The notes below the pieces were generated by a model. The model was not told the DNA's origin, ran no database searches, and saw only the letters and a program-made list of their open reading frames with translations. Shown here one piece after another: positions 29,821 to 33,618 of a stretch of DNA of 33,618 nt (the stretch's first letter is position 1; each line of letters starts with the position of its first letter). The translations under genes were made by a program, and so were the position numbers. Where the stretch lies: the IMG/VR virus record IMGVR_UViG_3300027734_000198, positions 1 through 33,618 of that record; one strand, given 5' to 3'. Origin of the DNA: a virus.

Positions 29821-32118
29821 ATGTACGAAGAAAACGGCGCATATGAGGGCGAAGACCCAGGCCCGTACTGGCATGACCAGATTGAGACCGCCATCAAGAT
29901 ATTTGATAAATGGGAAAAGCGCGGCTTAAAGGTTGTCAAGCGGTATCGGGACGAACGTGATGCCATTGAGATGCCAAGGATGAAGTTCAACATCCTGTGG
30001 TCAAACATCCAAGTGCTGTTTCCCGCCCTGTACGGCAGACAAGCCAAGCCCGAAGTTTCACGCCGGTACATGGATCAAGACCCTGTGGGTCGATTGGCTT
30101 CCACAATGCTTGAGCGTGTCATGGAGTACGAGACCACGCAATTCGGTGACTTTGACGCTGCCATGTCTGGTGCGGTGCAAGACAGATTGTTGCCTGGTCG
30201 CGGTACAGCATGGATTCGCTATGAGCCTGTAATCGTCAATGACCGCCCCGAGGTTGAGGGTGTGGAGCAAGACGAATCACAGGTTTACAACACGATTGAA
30301 GACCCGACAGAGCGCATTGATGCGGCTCACAGCCCTATTGATTACGTCTACTGGTCAGACTTCTTGCATTCACCCGCCCGAACATGGGATGAGGTTTGGT
30401 GGGTAGCTCGCGCTGTTTACATGACCAAGGAGGAGGGTGTAGAGCGCTTTGGTGACGTATTCAACAACGTAAGCCTGACTAGCTCAAACACCGACATGGA
30501 CGGCAAGAATCCATTGACCGCCAAGATGACCTATGACAAAAAAGCAATGGTCTATGAGATTTGGAACAAGCGCACGGCTAAGGTTTGTTGGATTGCCAAA
30601 GGTTATCCACAGGCATTAGATGAGCGTGATGACCCGCTAGAGCTGGAAGAATTCTTTCCATGCCCTAAACCGTTGATGGCAACCACCACCACCGGCACAA
30701 TGATTCCTGTACCTGATTACTGTGAGTACGAGGATCAGGCGCAAGAGTTGGATAACCTGACACAACGCATTTACCTGTTGACTAAGGCTTGTAAAGCGGT
30801 CGGTGTGTTCAATGCTGAGTTTAAAGAGCTGGCGCGGATGTTCAGCGAGGGCGTGGATAACAAGCTGTTCCCTGTTACTGGGTGGGCGGCAATGTCGGAA
30901 AAGGGCGGCTTAAAGGGCGCTATCGACATGATGGACACCTCGCAGATCATTGTGACCTTGCGGGAGCTGTACGCAGCCAGAGAACAAGTCAAGCAGTCGA
31001 TCTACGAGATCATGGGCATATCGGACATCTTGCGTGGATCGTCCAAAGCCCAAGAAACCCTTGGTGCTCAACAGCTCAAGGCTAACTTTGGTAGCTTGCG
31101 GTTAAAGAGTAGCCAAGGTGATGTAGCTAAGTTTGCTACCGACATCTTTAAGCTCAAAGCGCAAATTATCTGTAAGTTTTACCCGCCCGAGCTGATTGTC
31201 GAAATGTCTGGCGTGATGAACACGCCCGATGGTCAAGACCCGCAGATGTTGCAAGCGGCGTTGGAGATGCTATCTAATAGCACCATTCGCGACTTCCATA
31301 TTGCGGTTGAGGCTGACAGCTTGGCTCAGATTGATGAGCAAGCAGAAAAGCAAGGCGCACAAGAAGCCATCCAAGCTATCGGTTTGTTCTTGCGTGAGGC
31401 AATCCCTATGATTAGCCAAGCGCCTGAGACCTTGCCAATGGCTTCCGAGATGCTGTTATTCCTTGTACGCCGATTTAGAGCCGGTCGGGGATTGGAGAGC
31501 GCGGTCGAAAGGGCAATGAAAGCCCTGCAAGACAAGGCAGACCAAGCGGCTCAACAACAGCCTGGCCCGCCGCCCGAAATGCTACAAATGCAAGCCGAAC
31601 AGCAAGCAGAGCAAATGCGTATGCAAGCACAAGCGCAGTCTGAACAGATGAAGATGCAAGCAGACGCACAATTGGCGCAAGCACAGGCACAGCTTGAGAT
31701 GCAGATGCAACAGGCAAAAGCACAGGCTGATATGCAATTGGCGCAAATGAAAGCGGACTTTGAAGCCGCCAAGCAAAACAATGAATTACAAATTAAAGCC
31801 CGAGAAATGGCTGGAAAGGAAGAATATGAGCGATGGAAAGCAGAACTTGACGCAGCGACTAAGATCATGGTGGCAAGGATTGGTAGCAACCCTGGCGTCG
31901 ACTTACCAGTTGTTGAAGCAGCGGCTGCACAAATAACCAATGAGCTAGGTGCTCCAATTTCAGAAGCCGTTAACAGAATGGTGGAAATGCACGACCAAAT
32001 GGCAAATATGCACGGTCAGACTATGCAAAACATTGGTGAGGCCATGCAAAGGCTTAACGCACCCAAGAAAGTTATTAGGGGTGCTGACGGTCTTGTCATA
32101 GGCGTGGAGACAGCATGA
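29821..32118 (+). CDS. Portal protein
   Basis: A 765-residue podoviral portal, the twelve-part ring through which DNA passes. The start carries HDQIETAIKIFDKWEKRGLK and the signature KFNILWSNIQVLFPALYGRQ, then RLASTMLERVMEYETTQF and RGTAWIRYEPV. The central part has YEDQAQELDNLTQRIYLLTK, MGISDILRGSSKAQETLGAQ and LKANFGSLRLKSSQGDVAKF, a clear portal set. The last part, about residues 575-690, is a long Gln/Met/Ala coiled coil that resembles a barrel helix. It follows the terminase, as expected. The start has only a weak ribosome site. Confidence 0.9.
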   Translation: MYEENGAYEGEDPGPYWHDQIETAIKIFDKWEKRGLKVVKRYRDERDAIEMPRMKFNILWSNIQVLFPALYGRQAKPEVSRRYMDQDPVGRLASTMLERVMEYETTQFGDFDAAMSGAVQDRLLPGRGTAWIRYEPVIVNDRPEVEGVEQDESQVYNTIEDPTERIDAAHSPIDYVYWSDFLHSPARTWDEVWWVARAVYMTKEEGVERFGDVFNNVSLTSSNTDMDGKNPLTAKMTYDKKAMVYEIWNKRTAKVCWIAKGYPQALDERDDPLELEEFFPCPKPLMATTTTGTMIPVPDYCEYEDQAQELDNLTQRIYLLTKACKAVGVFNAEFKELARMFSEGVDNKLFPVTGWAAMSEKGGLKGAIDMMDTSQIIVTLRELYAAREQVKQSIYEIMGISDILRGSSKAQETLGAQQLKANFGSLRLKSSQGDVAKFATDIFKLKAQIICKFYPPELIVEMSGVMNTPDGQDPQMLQAALEMLSNSTIRDFHIAVEADSLAQIDEQAEKQGAQEAIQAIGLFLREAIPMISQAPETLPMASEMLLFLVRRFRAGRGLESAVERAMKALQDKADQAAQQQPGPPPEMLQMQAEQQAEQMRMQAQAQSEQMKMQADAQLAQAQAQLEMQMQQAKAQADMQLAQMKADFEAAKQNNELQIKAREMAGKEEYERWKAELDAATKIMVARIGSNPGVDLPVVEAAAAQITNELGAPISEAVNRMVEMHDQMANMHGQTMQNIGEAMQRLNAPKKVIRGADGLVIGVETA

Positions 32119-32933
32119 GCTTAGTTCTTGCTGATCGGGTAAGGGAAACCACCACGTCAACAGGCACAGGCACAATTACTTTAGGCGGTGCGGTTGATGG
32201 TTATCAATCCTTTGCGGTCATTGGCAACAACAATACGACCTATTACACAATATCAAACACCAGCCAATGGGAAGTTGGTATCGGTCAATACTATGGTGGG
32301 ACTCTCAGTAGAGACACGATTATTTCGTCATCTACTGGTTCAAAACTTAATCTGATTGCCGGTACAAAAGATGTGTTTGTCACTTACCCTGCGGGTAAAT
32401 CGGTTAATCAGGATGCCAATAACCGTGTTTTGATACCTTACACAGCAGGCGTAACCAATGTTGGCTCTTTAAATGTTGGGGATACAACAGGTCATACTGA
32501 TTCGGGAGTGATTGCAGGGTTTACGGCAAGTGAGCCTTTATACCTTTACACAAGCCTGCAAAACACAAGCACAGCCAACACATCATATGCAAGTTATGCG
32601 GTCAATGACGGCGGTCATACGGCCTATGGCGAGCTTGGAATAAATAACGCAAATTACAGTTACACGGCGGCGGGATACCCTAATAATGGGTTTTCTGTAC
32701 CGTTGGCAAGTTTTGTCGAATCCTTTGGTGGCCCATTGGTTTTGGGTAGTTGGGACAATCAAAAGATCAGTTTTATTATCAATGGCGCAGTTAGCACGAC
32801 TGACGCAGTAACCATCAATACCAATGGATCAGTCGCATTTAATGGTGAAGTGGGTACTGCCGGACAGGTCTTGCAATCTAACGCTACCAGCGCCCCGACT
32901 TGGGTAGATAACGCCGCAAAATGGGGGGCGTAA
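32115..32933 (+). CDS. Beta-rich virion/fibre-like protein
   Basis: A 272-residue Ser/Thr/Asn/Gly-rich protein beginning LVLADRVRETTTSTGTGTIT, a start typical of phage fibre or virion proteins of this position, then YQSFAVIGNNNTTYYTISNT, YGGTLSRDTIISSSTGSKL and VFVTYPAGKSVNQDANN. The C-terminal VGTAGQVLQSNATSAPTWVD is a fibre-type end. GGAG precedes the ATG, which overlaps the portal stop. It may be a head-exposed fibre or part of the tail. The gene lies in the head module, away from the other fibres. Confidence 0.68.
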   Translation: MSLVLADRVRETTTSTGTGTITLGGAVDGYQSFAVIGNNNTTYYTISNTSQWEVGIGQYYGGTLSRDTIISSSTGSKLNLIAGTKDVFVTYPAGKSVNQDANNRVLIPYTAGVTNVGSLNVGDTTGHTDSGVIAGFTASEPLYLYTSLQNTSTANTSYASYAVNDGGHTAYGELGINNANYSYTAAGYPNNGFSVPLASFVESFGGPLVLGSWDNQKISFIINGAVSTTDAVTINTNGSVAFNGEVGTAGQVLQSNATSAPTWVDNAAKWGA

Positions 32934-33296
32934 GTGTTTGGCATATCAGCTTTTGCTCAAACACCTTTTGCAAGCGTTCCAGATGCGGCAGCTCCTGTAC
33001 CCAGTGAAATCCCATTAGGCGGTCACTTTGGCTTTGACGATAAAAAGCGTGATGAACAATGGGCAAAAGAAAGAAAGCTAGAGACCCAGCGCAAGCTAAA
33101 ACTGCAAGAGGCATTGTTTGGCCTGCCGCCAGAAGTGCGGGAAGAAATCACCTCAGCGCCTGAGCAAACAATAGATGTTGCAGTCAGAAAACAAATTGAT
33201 TATGATTTGCTCATGCAAAGGGTCAAAGACCTTGAAGTGCGTGTTAAGCTAAAACGTGATGAAGAAGATATTGCAATGATTTTGGAGATGATGTGA
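32934..33296 (+). CDS. Small virion-region protein with coiled coil
   Basis: A 120-residue protein from GTG 32934, with GGGGGG five bases upstream. The N-terminus FGISAFAQTPFASVPDAAAP is a common start of small virion proteins beside the portal genes. A charged helix (DDKKRDEQWAKERKLETQRK) and an IDYDLLMQRVKDLEVRVKL coiled coil follow. It has no membrane segment. Probably a head accessory protein; function unknown. Confidence 0.6.
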   Translation: MFGISAFAQTPFASVPDAAAPVPSEIPLGGHFGFDDKKRDEQWAKERKLETQRKLKLQEALFGLPPEVREEITSAPEQTIDVAVRKQIDYDLLMQRVKDLEVRVKLKRDEEDIAMILEMM

Positions 33297-33618
33297 GAAC
33301 AACATGGGTATTTCCATCTGACGGCAGCGAACCCTACGAAAAATCTAAGGGTCGATCTGGCGAATACACCGCAGTGATGGGCGATATTGCCCCATTCATG
33401 TCACCTGATGGCGTAATGATTGAGGGCAGAAAGCAGTGGCGTGACCACCTCAAGCGCACCGATTCAATTGAGATGGGGCATTCTGACGTTAAGTATGCAC
33501 AGCAAGAGTGGAACAAAAAGAAAGAGGCGCACCGAGACAGGTTGCGCGGTCAACTGGCAACGGTACAAGAGTTTGACCGACCAGGCGCACCGATTGCCCC
33601 TGTTAAGATGTCTAACAT
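33293..33618 (+). CDS. Virion-region protein, 3' truncated at window end
   Basis: At least 108 residues from a GTG that overlaps the previous stop (GTGA). It begins RTTWVFPSDGSEPYEKSKGR, then SGEYTAVMGDIAPFMSPDG and a charged helical part KQWRDHLKRTDSIEMGH followed by YAQQEWNKKKEAHRDRLRGQ. I recall similar proteins just before the scaffold gene in related phages. The frame runs off the window. Joining the window ends directly would finish it after five more residues, but would leave the scaffold gene without a start. Confidence 0.6.
   Translation, partial: MRTTWVFPSDGSEPYEKSKGRSGEYTAVMGDIAPFMSPDGVMIEGRKQWRDHLKRTDSIEMGHSDVKYAQQEWNKKKEAHRDRLRGQLATVQEFDRPGAPIAPVKMSN

Noticed and set aside
1-33618. 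tRNA genes, CRISPR arrays, integrase, toxin-antitoxin pairs and transposases
   Set aside because: No cloverleaf, spaced direct-repeat array, tyrosine or serine recombinase motif, or transposase was found by reading the frames; the Cro/YdaS-like gene has no adjacent toxin.

Overview
The window is a stretch of tailed double-stranded DNA phage genome, most likely a short-tailed (podovirus-like) phage. The evidence is the gene set and order: terminase, a large P22/podovirus-like portal, scaffold, major capsid protein, a head-tail adaptor, a run of Q/A-rich ejection-type proteins, tail fibres, then lysis genes. I see no rRNA, tRNA, integrase, IS element or CRISPR array. The host cannot be read from the sequence. 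The lysis genes (3TM holin, M15 endopeptidase) and the lipoprotein signal point to a Gram-negative host, and the overall style recalls uncultured phages of freshwater Proteobacteria, but that is inference.

Layout. (1) Positions 1-18657, plus strand, late genes: the C-terminal end of a scaffold protein, major capsid protein, a probable decoration protein and a strong terminator; then an unusual sugar-modification island (two MptE/Maf-like proteins around a methyltransferase); adaptor and tail/virion proteins; a GNAT; an ejection-type protein ending in an S74 intramolecular chaperone; three more Q/A-rich internal virion proteins; a tail fibre; an 826-residue three-module glycine-rich adhesin; and a lysis cassette of small membrane proteins, a 3TM holin and an M15 peptidase. 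(2) Positions 18654-22361, minus strand: a tightly overlapped early operon with an ERF annealing protein, a YqaJ exonuclease, a small protein with an SSB-like acidic tip, a winged-helix-like protein, a lipoprotein and several unknowns. (3) Positions 22362-22506: a divergent control region with a perfect 7+7 inverted repeat. (4) Positions 22507-33618, plus strand: a Cro/YdaS-like protein, a DUF1376 replication protein whose gene carries five tandem heptamers, VRR-NUC, a PAPS-reductase-like protein, NinB, an HNH protein and a terminator; then a glycosyltransferase, a ParB-methyltransferase fusion, both terminase subunits, portal and small virion genes.

The right end (portal and following virion genes) leads naturally into the left end (scaffold C-terminus, capsid), so this is probably a circular or permuted genome opened inside or just before the scaffold gene. 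The two ends do not join in frame, so some scaffold sequence is missing.

The most unusual points are: a lysis-region gene that seems to start at AUC, ten bases after an in-frame UAG; the Maf-like/methyltransferase island inside the head operon; the heptamer array inside the replication gene; the three-module glycine-rich adhesin; a regulator with an apparently leaderless start and no partner repressor or integrase; and an SSB-tip mini-protein beside ERF and YqaJ.
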